A stretch of DNA of 64,000 nucleotides from positions 7,466,001-7,530,000 of the forward strand of contig NC_080717.1 in NCBI RefSeq assembly GCF_019097595.1, in the 5' to 3' direction. Below, in pieces: positions 24,414 through 36,274 of the stretch. Below the pieces are notes generated by a model. It had not been told where the DNA came from and did not search any database. It saw only the letters and a list, made by a program, of their open reading frames with translations. The first letter of the stretch is position 1; each line of letters starts with the position of its first letter. Source of the stretch: Hemibagrus wyckioides. Its lineage: Eukaryota > Chordata > Actinopteri > Siluriformes > Bagridae. Position numbers and translations under genes: made by a program.

Positions 24414-24638
24414 GTGTGTCTGAACACAGCTCTGATCTTTTAGCATGACTTACATCCTTTAATCTGGAATAGTTTTGTCTTCAAAACATGCCTGCGTTCT
24501 TTAGGTGTGTTTTTAAACATTGCAAACTAATCTTTATGCCATGATACGCTACCAGCATATTAAAAATCACTACATGTTAACGTCCTTCCTCAAAATAGTG
24601 TTGAATGAATTTCATTTACTTATAAATATAAATATATA

Positions 24639-24992
<354 letters not shown>

Positions 24993-25562
24993 GTTTGTTA
25001 TTTTCCTAGATTTAGAGTTGCACTATCGAAAAAAAAATGGTTTAAAGTGAACGCAGAACTCCACACGTGTGCAAGAAATAAAGTTAGATACACAATTTTC
25101 TACTTTTTGTATATCCTGAGTAACAGATAATAGCGGCAAGAATTCCATTCGTAAACTATACCTACCTTTTCCGGTTAGTTTTCAGGTTTATTATTGTGTT
25201 TTCTGATTTCTCATTTTGTTTTTCTGAATTGTTATTTTGTGTGTTATTTTAATTGTTATTTCTGGAAAATATTGATTGAGAAATGAAGCTCACGCTTTTA
25301 TTTTGAAGTGCAAACAAATGATATGTTTTTAGGTGAAACCTTGTTATTTATTTACTATTAAAGTCCAGTGTGCTACAGCGTACTGTCTTAGCAATGTTCG
25401 CTGTCACTCACTAACTTCTCACAGAAATCCAGCACCAGCCTAGAAATTTGCATCCCATCAAATATTTTAATATAAACTTATTAAATATTCTGCAGAGTTG
25501 ATTTAGTTAGTTATGAGTCTTTGATTTCATCATATAATGTGCAAATGACTGGTATAATCATT

Positions 25563-25652
<90 letters not shown>
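25563..25652. repeat. (TCTA)n microsatellite
   Basis: About 22 TCTA units. The 124-codon plus frame crossing it (25521-25895) has no recognisable domain beyond the repeat. Confidence 0.96.
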
Positions 25653-26289
25653 CATCCCTTAGGTTATATAAGTCCATGTAAATGTGGCATAAACATAAAA
25701 GGCATAAAGTTGAATGTGAAGCCTATGAACTGTAAAGATTTATTTCCTTGTCTTCATTCACACTTCAAGAATTTGTCTTCAACAGTTCAAGGCTGCTACG
25801 GCAGGGTTCATAAACATAAAAAAAAAGTGAAAAGTAAAAAAAAAAAAATCTTTTACAAAGTGAGTTCTTTAAAAATCATTCTCATTAATTTTTGAGGGAA
25901 AAAATACAGCGACATATGCTGCTGAAAAAGTATGCAAATGCAATTTATCAAATTAATGTAGCCATATAATCTTAACCCCATTAACCCAGTGATTATGGCT
26001 TTGTATTTTGTATGCCAGTAAAAGACAGATTTTATAATCCTTGAACCAACCAGGAGTTGTTTTTTTTTTTTGCTTCTAGCCTAAAAATGACTTCTCTGGT
26101 GGCTCTGTCTTTTATGCTTTTTATAAGACCCTCTGAGCAGCTATAGCTATATACCTGCCATCACATAAAGGCTCAAAACATATGTAAATCATTTTTCTTG
26201 CATCACAATGATGCAAAACGGTTATTCCACTAGGAGGCAACTTGAGTAATAAATAAAGCTCCTGAGGACCATAACATCAGTCACAGACA
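25653..26289. other. Unique sequence, no gene
   Basis: A tracts at 25819-25848 and a T tract at 26060. Part of 26100-26289 may belong to the Tc1 fragment that ends at 26395. Confidence 0.4.
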
Positions 26290-26395
26290 AAGAGTGCTAA
26301 TGATAAAAAGTTCTTTATTAGCAAGCTAAAAATGTGACAATTTCCATTTCAATTCCAGGGCTGGAGCTGGGGGTGAATACTTATTCGAGGCACTG
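26290..26395 (+). mobile_element. Isolated right end of a Tc1-like transposon
   Basis: The stretch CCATTTCAATTCCAGGGCTG followed by GGGGGTGAATACTTATTC and GAGGCACTGTATA reads like the 3' leader and terminal repeat of another teleost Tc1 family (recalled ending: gggggtgaatacttat, then ggcactgta). No matching inverted left end was seen upstream, so it is probably a solo fragment. Confidence 0.5.
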
Positions 26396-26487
26396 TATAA
26401 TAAAACCAGATTTTTGGAGTTGTTGTTGCTGTAGTGTGTTAATGAATTTTTGTTTTTCTTTTAGGTGAAATAGTATGTTCAGTTCAT

Positions 26488-26730
26488 TTGGCCTCCTCGT
26501 GTTCCAGAGGCAGGATCCCACACTCTCATTGCTGAGGCCGAGGTTTGATTCCTGGGCAGTGAAAGGTTAAATCTCAGTGCTGCTTTCGAGCCCGGATAAA
26601 AGAAAATGGGAGGATTGCGTCAGGAAGAGCATCCGGCGTAAAACCTGTGCCAAATCAGAACATGCGGACCAAATGATCCACTGTGGTGACCCCAAACAGG
26701 GGGTAGCTGAAAGAACAACAACAACAGTTT
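26488..26730 (+). mobile_element. SINE, (AAC)n-tail family
   Basis: The body shares GGATTGCGTCAGGAAGAGCA, CGGCGTAAAACCTGTGCC, AAATGATCCACTGTGGTGAC and an (AAC)n tail with the copies at 36024, 38448 and 51334. Probable imperfect target duplications are GTTCAGTTCAT (26477-26487) and GTTCAATTCAT (26731-26741). A 64-codon frame within it is not a gene. Confidence 0.75.
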
Positions 26731-26921
26731 GTTCAATTCATCTCTGCATTCAGAAAGTAACCTACCAATAAAACAGTAGATGTGTTATGTGTCCACTAAA
26801 CTGATTTTTTGGCTTGGCCAACTTGGCATTAGACAGACAGTGTATGTTACCTAAAATATGTTTGACACCCCTGGTCTACACTGATAAACTAGCCAGATGT
26901 CTCTGGTTTTACAGAGAAAGA

Positions 26922-26944
26922 CACACACACACACACACACACAC
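26922..26944. repeat. (AC)n microsatellite
   Basis: Eleven AC units. Confidence 0.93.
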
Positions 26945-27045
26945 CATTCATTCTTCTCATTCAAAGTCCAGTCCAGCAGTGAAGCTCTAAAGACAGTGTT
27001 GGACCAATTCCACCGGCAGAATGACGGCAGATGAATCCCCCCCCC

Positions 27046-27362
27046 CCTGGATTTTCTCCCTAATTTAATCATGGCCAATTCCCACCCATCAGGCACCTCT
27101 AACTTATCACACAGCAACTACTAACCAAGAAGGGCGTAGGCTATCACGCCCTCCCTCTGACCCATGTGAAGTCAGCCGAGTGCATCTTTTCAAACTGCTA
27201 CCCGTGTAATGTCAGGGGGTTGCGAAACACGTTCAGAGGACAGTGTTATCCACCCCCTTCAGCATGCATGAGCTCACACACACCCACGATTGGCTGATGT
27301 CAGCGTGATTGATAGGGGAGAAAGAGTATGCTGCCCTACCCTGTGTGACAGCAGAGTCAGTT
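27046..27362 (+). repeat. Teleost mid-repetitive element (family R-B)
   Basis: TTTTCTCCCTAATTTAATCA TGGCCAATTCCCACCC, TGTGAAGTCAGCCGAGTGCA, CACGTTCAGAGGACAGTG, CACGATTGGCTGATGTCAGC GTGATTGATAGG, CCCTACCCTGTGTGACAGCA resembles a recalled teleost repeat that contains 'ttctccctaatt', 'gtgaagtcagcc' and 'gattggctggtgtca'. One copy only in this window. Class unknown to me. Confidence 0.5.
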
Positions 27363-27973
27363 TTCCTTTTGTGGACATTTGCTCCTGGCCCCATGGCTGT
27401 GATATCTACAGAATTCAAATGTGCAATCTCCGGATGATGGAGCGAATGCTTTTCTTTTGCAACATAGAAAATCTTAAGCAAATGCTAGAGGCATAAAAAA
27501 CAAATACACAGATTCCAGACACGTACGTAAACCAAAGACCCATATGCTAATGAAATCGGACATTATCATTATAAATCATTAGTCATTACGTCAAAGATGA
27601 ATGCATGTTTTATATATTTATTTATATTTTTATTGTCAAAGAAAAGAACCATGTTAATATCTCAAATCTGATATTTGAAGAAAGCCCTGAGGTCGATTTC
27701 ATTCAAACGATATTTAACAAACTATATTTTAATGTGGGCAAAATATTTCTACGTTCTGGATATTTAAACTGATGAACAAAAAATATTTTGTGTTATACTA
27801 GATATTTATATAGATAATTCTAGAGTGTCAGTTCCATTTTACCATTTTGGTCCGAAGAATAAATGACTTTTTATAAAAAAGGTGTTTAGCTTTCATAGAA
27901 AAGTCTAATTCAGAGTAAAGTTGATATTTTCATCCCGCTATTTGATCCGACATTTGATAACAAACCCTGTTGT
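27363..27973. other. Unique AT-rich sequence, no gene
   Basis: A run of TATTT/ATATTT-rich text at 27600-27800. No protein-like frame. Confidence 0.45.
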
Positions 27974-28150
27974 AATGTGGTAGCTTAGTGTTTAAGGTGT
28001 TGGGCTACTGATGGGAAGGCTGTGAGTTTGAATCCGAGGCCCACCAAGCTGGGCCCCTGAGTCAGGCCCTTAATCCTTAATTGCTCAGTTGTATAAAATG
28101 AGACAAATTGTAAGTCACTCTAGATATGAGCACCTGCCAGAAGTGTAAAT
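27974..28150 (+). mobile_element. tRNA-derived SINE, family S-I
   Basis: Sense copy: ATGTGGTAGCTTAGTGTTTA head, AGTTTGAATCC B box, GGGCCCCTGAGTCAGGCCC, then AAGTCACTCTAGATATGAGC tail. More diverged in the tail than the copy at 18391. Confidence 0.8.
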
Positions 28151-28269
28151 GTGGACAGACCTGAGTATATGATATAACCCTCAGCTTCCCCTGAGTCTCT
28201 AATCAAAGCTAAGAATAAGGTTCTGTTTTATTCTTTTTTTTCTTTTTTAATTAACAAATTTAATCTCAT

Positions 28270-28620
28270 TTTTCTTCAAGATTGTATAATTCCCCATCAC
28301 GGCAGCCCAGCTCTTTGATTTTGACACTGTTTGTCCAAGGTGAATGACACGGGAGTGTATACCGCTGTCTGGCATACAAGGGTGAAATGGGGTCATGTGA
28401 GGTTAAAATGGCAAATGAGCCTATTAATCTAGAGTGACAGCTAACCTCCTTCCGTCCAGAGGGCAAAGCCGATTCGACGGCAGGTCTGCATACAGGCAGA
28501 GGCAATGAGTTCCGGGCACAGTGATTGGAATGCAAAAGGAGGGTTGATTTATGCAACAGGGTGACAACAGCGAGCACCTTACCTGACTGAGCTGTCATAT
28601 CTGAAGGCCTGCATGCTGAG
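28270..28620. other. Candidate conserved non-coding block
   Basis: High-complexity, lower-AT text (GGGGTCATGTGAGGTTAAAA, CGATTCGACGGCAGGTCTGC). A 110-codon minus frame spans it but I see no domain and no Kozak or splice context. Conservation is inference. Confidence 0.22.
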
Positions 28621-30384
28621 TTCCTCCTTCCCTTCTTGTCTTCTAAGTTCTTAATTTCTCTGCTGTTTTGATTAGCTTAAATTGTTGCTTACTCCTTGTC
28701 TGAGAGCCCAGAAGAAGACTACGGGATAGAGGAAAAAATATGAAAGTTTTACAATTTTCTGACAGCACCATATGCCTAGAAGGAAAGTGTAGGAGTGTGT
28801 TTGCTATGGATTCTTGGTCTTCAGGGAGGCCAGTTACAAAGAAGTGACGTGGGAGTCTTTATATTGTGCTAAACACTATTTTCTGTCACTTGCGAAGAAG
28901 AGGCGAGACGATTTGTTGTACTGAAGTCTAACTGACAATAACAGCCAGAGAGACGAAGTCAGTCTACTGCAAAGTCACTTCCTCCTGTTCTGCCTGACTG
29001 CCTCGGTGTGTGATGTTATAGACAGCTTCATAACTCTTCGTATTCTCGGGTGATAAAATAAAAGGAGGGCAGTTTAAGTGGTTAACGGTGAACAACAGCA
29101 TGCTTGCATTCACTTCCTGCTGCGGCTGTCTCAAATGGAATAGCTTTTACACCTATTGCTCCTGTGTTCTCAACAGAGACAATTCTGAAATCAAATTGGT
29201 CTTAACAGCAATAACAGTGAGAGCTCATCTTATCTGAGCCTTTCTTCTTTTCCATTTCTGTAGATCACTGGGGCAAGGATGTGTATTCAGAGCTTCGGGG
29301 CTTTGTTTACAGTGGTGCAAATTATAACTTGCGCAAACATGCACAAATGTGCATTATTATTTATTATTAGTTTTAGTTCTGAGAATTATTAGCATGTTTC
29401 ATTGATTGTCATTTGAATTACTGGGTTTTTAGCAATAGTGTAACTTACCCTTGATGTGTGTTCATGAATAAAAAGCTTGTCTATAACTACAGTAAATAGC
29501 CATCATATTATTGCACTAATTTAAAGCATTAAAAATAAGTTCAGAAACAAAGTGTGGTAATAATTCTCTTGAGTCAAAGTAAAAACAGTAAAAAAGTTTT
29601 TTAAAAAAAATGATTAATGTAAGACCCAATAAGACTCAAGTTGTGTGGTGAAAATCTCCTTGTGAAATTATTTTATTTATTATCTTTTATATGTCTACAT
29701 TTGGCACCGATAATCCGAAAGTGTTCTGTGCCCAAAGAATGCAATATAAAAAAAATAACAAATTATTTCATTTTGTTAAATAACCAGGAGCTGTGCTAAA
29801 GTAAACACCACCTCTACTTTCAACAGTATATAAAGAAACATAGCATGAGCTGTCCAGCTAACATAACAGAAATACTGCTAGTGTTTTAGTAGCTTGCTAG
29901 GTTCAGAGTTAGCAAGCTAGCTCATCTTTATTCATGCCTTCTTGTAACAGAGACACCTCTTACAGATTATCCTAGACAGTGTAGCAGCATTTAAGACATC
30001 AGTCTATTGCTTATGATCCGACTAATGGCTTGCTTGTACATGTTTTGACAGAATGTCATATTTGGAGCTGTGAAATGCTGATACCTCAAAAGTTTTAAAA
30101 TCATTTAAAGTGGTTTCTTTTGAAGAATTTTAAAACTGATAAATTGGGCTCAGGAATGTTCATCTGTCTCCACTATCTCTGACTTCTGGCAAAGCATTTG
30201 AAGTGTAGATGTTCAGCAGAAAACAAATTTATTTTGCTTGGGATTAAATGTGAATTATTTAAAAGTTGTACATCATGACTTCTGGGGTTAAATGCATGTT
30301 ATGTACTCAGTGGCAGTATAGTTACAGTGAACTATGCACTATAATGTAATGAGAGAACATCTAGTTCATTATATTCCATCCCTG
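28621..30384. other. Unique sequence, no gene recognised
   Basis: An acceptor-like CTTCTTTTCCATTTCTGTAG at 29246-29265 is followed by open frame to about 29370 but no donor. A 10-bp inverted repeat (TAGCTTGCTA/TAGCAAGCTA) lies near 29890. Otherwise AT-rich. Confidence 0.4.
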
Positions 30385-30507
30385 TAAGATAAGATAAGAT
30401 AAGATAAGATAAGATAAGATAAGATAAGATAAGATAAGATAAGATAAGAAGGAAGATCTGAAGGAAATTCTTTTGCCAGAGACTGCTTCAGATTACACAA
30501 GAAAAAA
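30385..30507 (-). mobile_element. LINE-type 3' end with expanded (TTATC)n tail
   Basis: About 13 AAGAT units (30385-30449) are followed by GGAAATTCTTTTGCCAGAGA and CTGCTTCAGATTACACAAG. The second copy at 43657-43835 has the same order with the same sequence after the pentamers. Read on the minus strand this is a short 3'-terminal fragment ending in (TTATC)n, as in many teleost LINEs. It borders a 75-bp TA array. Confidence 0.65.
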
Positions 30508-30517
30508 TATTTATATA

Positions 30518-30592
<75 letters not shown>
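30508..30592. repeat. (TA)n microsatellite
   Basis: About 40 TA units directly after the LINE fragment at 30385-30507. Confidence 0.95.
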
Positions 30593-30596
<4 letters not shown>

Positions 30597-31599
30597 TAAA
30601 AATATTTGTAAGGTTTGAAATGGGATTCTATTTATAAAGTAGTCCTTTAAGAAAGGATTCTGTTGAATTTATTTTTACAGTTAAATTGCTACGAATAGTT
30701 TGAGAACCACTACATAGTGAAACACACAGGGATTTTGATGCAAGGCTACGATGTAGATGTAGAAGTCAATACTTGTACTAAGTGGTCTGCAAGGATATAA
30801 AGGAGTTATTATTGAATTCTGTCAAATGGCAAATAAATCACAAATATCCACTGTTTTACTGAAACTGTTAGAGACCCATGTAGACTTCAGAGACCATGTA
30901 GGTTTAAGGTAAAAAGCCACAAATAAGAAAGTAAGAAAGTTATTCTGGTATTTAAAATATTACATTTTCCAACACAGCTTTTCTTTCATGTTTGTAACTG
31001 TCTTTAATTCAGATGAAGATAACCCCAGGCATTTTAATCATTTGAAACAATGTAGGTCATTTGCCAATCTAACCAACTCTTAACACCGAGAGCAGTTGTT
31101 CGCACTGACAGATTCCTTTACAGTCATCCAAGCTCCCAAATCAATGAAGCACATAAAAGAATGAAAGGCAGAACACCGCTCTGTTGAGAAGAGCTGCCAT
31201 AATGTGAGCTTAATTATTAATTGGCAATAGGAGTTTGATACGAAGTGATTGATTTGAGAAACGAACATTCCACTTCCAAAAGCTGCCCGCATTAATCATT
31301 CACTTAAAATGCATTAATTATGGCAGGGCCAGAGCCGGTGCTGCATTGCGGCTGTTTGGATGAATAGGAGAAAGCCGGTTGCTGGTAAAGGCACCTGAGC
31401 GATGCTCATAAAATCAGCCTTTGTTTTACAACACAACTTCCATAGCCTTGTTCTCATGAAGCATGAAGTGCACAGCAGAAGGGACACAGAGACATCTGCT
31501 GAATGCTGTAAACAATGACAACAGAATGAAAGCATTTGCCGTTTGGCATGTATAGAAGATGTGTGATTACTCAGTGCCGCTTGTAAAGTCAAAGCAGCA
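30593..31599. other. Unique sequence; 31070-31590 candidate conserved block
   Basis: 31070-31590 carries ATTA/TAAT-rich homeodomain-like text (GCTTAATTATTAATTGGCAA, GCATTAATTATGGCAGGG) next to GC-richer text. Two minus frames of 70 and 92 codons have no domain. Confidence 0.3.
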
Positions 31600-32570
31600 G
31601 TAAAAAATAAAAACGATCAGATCTTAAAATAGCAAGTCTAACAAGATTATGTCACAATAATACGTTAGTAAAATGTAATTAATCACTTGTTATTTCGGAA
31701 TGATGAAATATTCCGAAATAACAAGTGATAAATTCACAATAAAAAAATACTAAATGAAAGGCTGTTTTGAAATCAAGTGTAAGTAATGAGAGAGTAAAAA
31801 TAACGAGTTTCTTAATACTGAGTCAAACTTTATCTGTAAAAAACAAGTAATTATATAAAACAATGAGATAATGTTTTCAAATATTGGCTTATTAAGTGAA
31901 AGAAATTAGTTGCTAACCCAAAATAATGAGCCACTGCATTGAATCTGTAACAAAATAATGCATATAAAGTCAAAATGCATATAAGAAAAATTAATAATAA
32001 TAGTTAGTAAGACAAAATAATGAACTAATGTATTATAAAGTAAAATAATAAATAAATAAATAAATAAAAAAAGACTTATTAACTCAAAATAACAAGCTAC
32101 TGTGTTTGAAATACAGAGTGGTTAAGTTGGCCAAATGATGAGAAAATATCTCAAAATATGTTCAATCCAGTTCAATAATGAAAAGCAATAATTAAAGTAA
32201 AAAATAAAATAAAAAAAAATAAGTGATTAAGTCATAAATGAGATAATATCTAGAAATAAGTGATTGTAAAAGTAGTGGAAAAGGTCCTAAAATATCTTGA
32301 AAAAAATCACTCATTAAGTCAAAATCAAAATATTACGAAATAACAAAATACTTATGAGATAATCCACTGAAAATCACTTCTGTGTCAAAATGCCATGTGG
32401 CTACATCAAAATAAAGAGTTTTGATTTCAACATATCAGGTTGCATGGTGTGATTAAGTTAAAACAATTAAATAATATACAGAAATAATGTGTTATTAAAT
32501 CAAAAGAAAGATAAAATCCAGATATAATGTGTCATTAAATCAAAATAATGAGATCATATCTTGAGACAAA
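31600..32570. repeat. Decayed AT-rich tandem array (AAATAATGAG-like)
   Basis: Phrases such as AAAATAATGAG, TAAGTCAAAAT, AATAACAAGTGAT, GAGATAATATCT and CATTAAATCAAAATAATGAG recur every 25-45 bp across nearly 1 kb. I read this as a heavily decayed minisatellite. The exact unit cannot be fixed by eye. It begins at the palindrome 31682-31729. Confidence 0.5.
31682..31729. repeat. Perfect 20-bp inverted repeat, 8-nt loop
   Basis: ATCACTTGTTATTTCGGAAT (31682-31701), loop GATGAAAT, then its exact reverse complement (31710-31729). It contains the AATAACAAGTGA phrase that is repeated in one orientation in the array to its right. Confidence 0.95.
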
Positions 32571-32664
32571 ACCACAACTTGCAATTCGAGGTGTTTATAA
32601 TAAAAAAAAAACCCTTTGGAACATTCTGTTATTGTAAAATAATGAACTTTATTACATTTCTATT

Positions 32665-32701
32665 TTCTTCTTCTTCTTCTTCTTCTTCTTCTTCTTCTTC
32701 C
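32665..32701. repeat. (TTC)n microsatellite
   Basis: Twelve TTC units; source of the serine run in a spurious plus-strand frame. Confidence 0.95.
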
Positions 32702-34061
32702 TTAAAATGTAATAATGTAAAGAAATTTTTTTTTAGAATTTTTTTTTTGTGTAACTAAAAACACAAGCTAAAAACAAAGCTTCAGTAAAAAGCATTCCGT
32801 CTTGATGTTTAGTAGTGATAATAACTTATTGCAATGTCCTGGAAGTTCTAAATCCCCCTTTAAAGCAATCTACTCAGACCTGAACCGACATTACATCAGA
32901 TTTATCGATGATCACTCATGAGCCAGTGATGAAACCTTGATAAATGATCATAAACAAACACAATCTATTGCGATGAATCAAACTGGCAGAGCAGAAATAC
33001 AATTTAGCTTAAGTGCACATTTTTCACCAAATTAACATTTCACATTCTGTGAACATTTGTAAACATGGAAAGTGCAGGCCCCGTACATTTCGCGGAGTGT
33101 AATAAATCAAGTGAACCGTGTTCCTTCCCTATTGCTGCCAGCAAACAGGATGTCTGTTGCCTAGCTCGTTCACTTTATAAGCAAAGAGATGGAAAAAAAT
33201 GGAAAGCTCAGCGATCATTTCTAAAATGAGACGTTTGTCACCAAATTCGAAACCAAATCATAGTGCAGTCAGGAAGACATTAAACTTATTCGATTGTGTC
33301 CTTGTATTCTGTTGATTCTTTGAGGCACTCTAGGTAATAGTAAACTTATTTATTGAAGAGTTATGAAAAAACAAACTTTGCAGAAATATTTACATCTATG
33401 ATAGCCATGGGAACTACACTCTCATTTTCCAGACAAATGAGCCCTTCTGAGTAAATGCCATTTAAATTTCAGCATGGCAGTGATAAATTACTATTCACCT
33501 GCATGTTTAACTTTGCAATCTTTGAGATATCTGTCCATGTAATACCACACTGCTGCTGAATTCTCAAATCTGTAGGTGGGGATTCATTTCCTTTGCTCTA
33601 AGCGTAGTGTAATTGAAATTCTAGGTGTCAAATGAATGTTCTAATATACTAATGTTGTAGCAGCAGCTCACTCACAGAGGCATAAATGTTTTAAAAAACA
33701 TTTTTTTAGTAAAGAAAAGTGCATAATTGTTGATGTGATGATGGTAAACTGATGAGTGAGTTTTCCTTGGGTATGTATTTCTGCAGGACAGCAGACTTCA
33801 TTATCATGTTAGTTTCATTAACATGACAAGCTGCATTGCCTAGTGAGGGAAGCCAGGGATGGGGAGAAAAAATGCAGAGAAACAATACCTTGGAAGATAT
33901 TTTGTCCGAATCTTAATGAAATCAAGTAACACTGAGTTATAAACAAAAAATATTTACATTTAAATATGCTTAAGTAAATATTTTAAACTGATCACGAATA
34001 AACATTTGTTTGCTTGTTTGCTAAATTGGTTAGTAGCTTTTGTAGGAGTCAAAGGAGACAA
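32702..34061. other. Unique sequence; 32860-33260 candidate conserved block
   Basis: 32860-33260 has complex unique text (TTTATCGATGATCACTCATG, GCCCCGTACATTTCGCGGAG). No frame of note and no dispersed repeat recognised. Confidence 0.3.
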
Positions 34062-34962
34062 GCTGGTTGTAAATCAAACAAACAAGCAAACAGACAGACA
34101 GACAGAGAAAAATACAGATATGTAGACAAACAAACAAACAGACAGGCAAAAACATACAGACATGCAGACAAATAAACAAACAAACAAACAAACAGACAGA
34201 AACATACAGACATGTAAGCAAACAAACAAACAAGCAGACAAAACATATAGGCATGTAGACAAGCAAACAAACAGACAAAAACATACAGACATGTAGACAA
34301 ACAGACAAAACATACAGACATACAGACATGTAGACAAACAAACAAACAAACAAACAAACAAACAGACAAAAACATATAGACATGTAGACACATAAACAAA
34401 CAAACAAACAGACAAAAACATACAGACATGTAGACAAACGGACAGACAGACAAAACATACAGACATGCAGACAAACAAACAAACAAACAAACAGACAAAA
34501 ACATATAGACATGTAGACACATAAACAAACAAACAAACAGACAAAAACATACAGACATGTAGACAAACAGACAGACAGACAAAACATACAGACATGTAGA
34601 CAGACAAACAAACAAACAGACAAAAACATATAGACATGTAGACACATAAACAAACAAACAAACAGACAAAAACATACAGACATGTAGACAAACGGACAGA
34701 CAGACAAAACATACAGACATGCAGACAAACAAACAAACAAACAAACAAACAGACAAAAACATAGACATGCAGACAAACAAACAAACAAACAGACAAAAAC
34801 ATACAGACATGCAGACAAACAAACAAACAAACAAACAAACAGACAAAAACATAGACATGCAGACAAACAAACAAACAAACAGACAAAAACATACAGACAT
34901 GTAGACAAACGGACAGACAGACAAAACATACAGACATGCAGACAAACAAACAAACAAACATA
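34062..34962. repeat. Large hierarchical AAAC/CAGA array
   Basis: About 900 bp built of AAAC and CAGA tetramers. The motifs CATACAGACATG and TAGACAAACGGACAGACAGA mark longer units. GACAGACAGACAAAAC recurs at 34441, 34570, 34695 and 34912 (spacings 129, 125, 217), and a 90-bp unit repeats at about 34715-34895. All three minus-strand frames are open for about 300 codons (CLFVCLSVCL-like peptides) because stops cannot occur in these tetramers. That is not coding evidence. Confidence 0.92.
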
Positions 34963-35633
34963 GCTGTTTTTAGTGAAATGCGAGAGTGTAAGAATTAATT
35001 CATTCATTTCCCTGTAAATTTACTTGAAATTGCGAAAATTATGAAATTGCAATCATCGGCAAATGCATGTGTTATAAGGGGAATAAGAAACTTTGGAATA
35101 TGCTGTTAATTGTAAAACAAGCCTTTTATCACACCACCTGGACTATTTTCCTAAAACAGCACATCCCCATGTGTTTTATTTCTTATTTTCTTATTCCAAA
35201 ACTTCCTTTCCATAAAGATAAATTTGATGCACAGAAATTATATGATTGATGTGTTAAGCTGGTCAATTAGAGAATGTGGATGCTTGTGGAACTGTCAGAT
35301 TACAGCCTTCATTATAACTTTCAGAACTGCATCTTTAAAAGAAAGTATAAAATAAAAAAAATGTTAACAAAGCTGATGTGACTAGGCATACAGAATTTCC
35401 AAAAATTGCATCAGACATAGTAAACTGTTGCACTTCCTATTATAGCCTGTAGTAAGTGACACAGCTAATGCTGGTCTGTCAGACTGCTAAAAGCTTGAAC
35501 ATTATTCTGCCATTAAATGTGTTAACACATGTTTATATATTATGGCTGTCAGAGTCAAGTCAAAGCTTCAGGCTTTCTGCTACTTGTCTGACTGCACAGA
35601 TGCTTCAACTGCTCCCAGTCATATTTTTGAGAT
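34963..35633. other. Unique sequence, no gene
   Basis: AT-rich; short chance frames only. Confidence 0.45.
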
Positions 35634-35742
<109 letters not shown>

Positions 35743-35913
35743 TAAATGTTTGTTGGGTGATTCCATGATTGGGGTGTCATATAAAACATTTACAAAAAAT
35801 AAAAAAAATAAAAATATATATAAATAAAAAATAATTTCCTTTTGAGTCTGGTTCCACTAAAGGTTTCTTCCTCATATTGTCTCAGGGAGTTTTTCCTTGC
35901 CACCATTACCTCT

Positions 35914-36274
35914 ATATAGTTTGGCTCTATGTTTGTCCGCATCACCTGTACTTTGTTTTGTTCTGTGTAGCACCTCTGGTCCAGGAGGAACGTTGTTTCA
36001 TTTCACCGTGTACTGCACCAGCTGGGCGCTAGTGGCTCAGTGATAGGTTCGATTCCCAAACCCCAGCCACTGGATGCAAAGCCAGTCCCAAGCCTGGATA
36101 AAAATGGGAGGGTTGCGTCAGGAAAGGCATCCGGTGTAAAACCTGTGCCAAGTCGTTGTACAGACCAGTTGGTCTGTTGTGGCGACCCCTCACACACAGG
36201 GAGCAGCCAAAAGATCAACAACAACTGCACCAGCTATATATGGTTGAAATGACAATAAAGCTTCTTTGACTTTG
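35914..36274 (+). mobile_element. Retroelement 3' end inserted in family L-A (middle layer)
   Basis: Flanked by ACCTCT duplications. Ignoring the inner insertion it reads CACCTCTGGTCCAGGAGGAA, GTTTCATTTCACCGTGTACT, GGTTGAAATGACAATAAAGC, TTCTTTGACTTTGAC. This is the ending of a teleost non-LTR family with a (TTTGAC)-like tail. No coding part. It was itself interrupted by the SINE at 36024-36223. Confidence 0.7.
36024..36223 (+). mobile_element. SINE, (AAC)n-tail family, with 12-bp target duplication
   Basis: Innermost layer of the nest. It is flanked by perfect copies of ACTGCACCAGCT (36012-36023 and 36224-36235). Near the 5' end are a tRNA-like A box (TGGCTCAGTGA) and a perfect B box (GGTTCGATTCC), placed unusually close together, probably by a deletion. 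The body reads GGGAGGGTTGCGTCAGGAAA, GTAAAACCTGTGCCAAGTC, GTTGTGGCGACCCCTC and ends in AACAACA. Youngest event here. Confidence 0.85.

Noticed and set aside
25521..25895. 124-codon plus-strand frame
   Set aside because: Built around a TCTA microsatellite and lysine-rich A tracts.
29246..29370. Acceptor-like site with open frame
   Set aside because: Good pyrimidine tract and AG, but no donor and no recognisable peptide.
29880..29930. 10-bp inverted repeat TAGCTTGCTA
   Set aside because: Short enough to occur by chance in 64 kb.
34030..35007. Three overlapping minus-strand frames of about 300 codons (cysteine/valine-rich)
   Set aside because: AAAC and CAGA tetramers contain no stops in any minus frame; the peptides are periodic artefacts.
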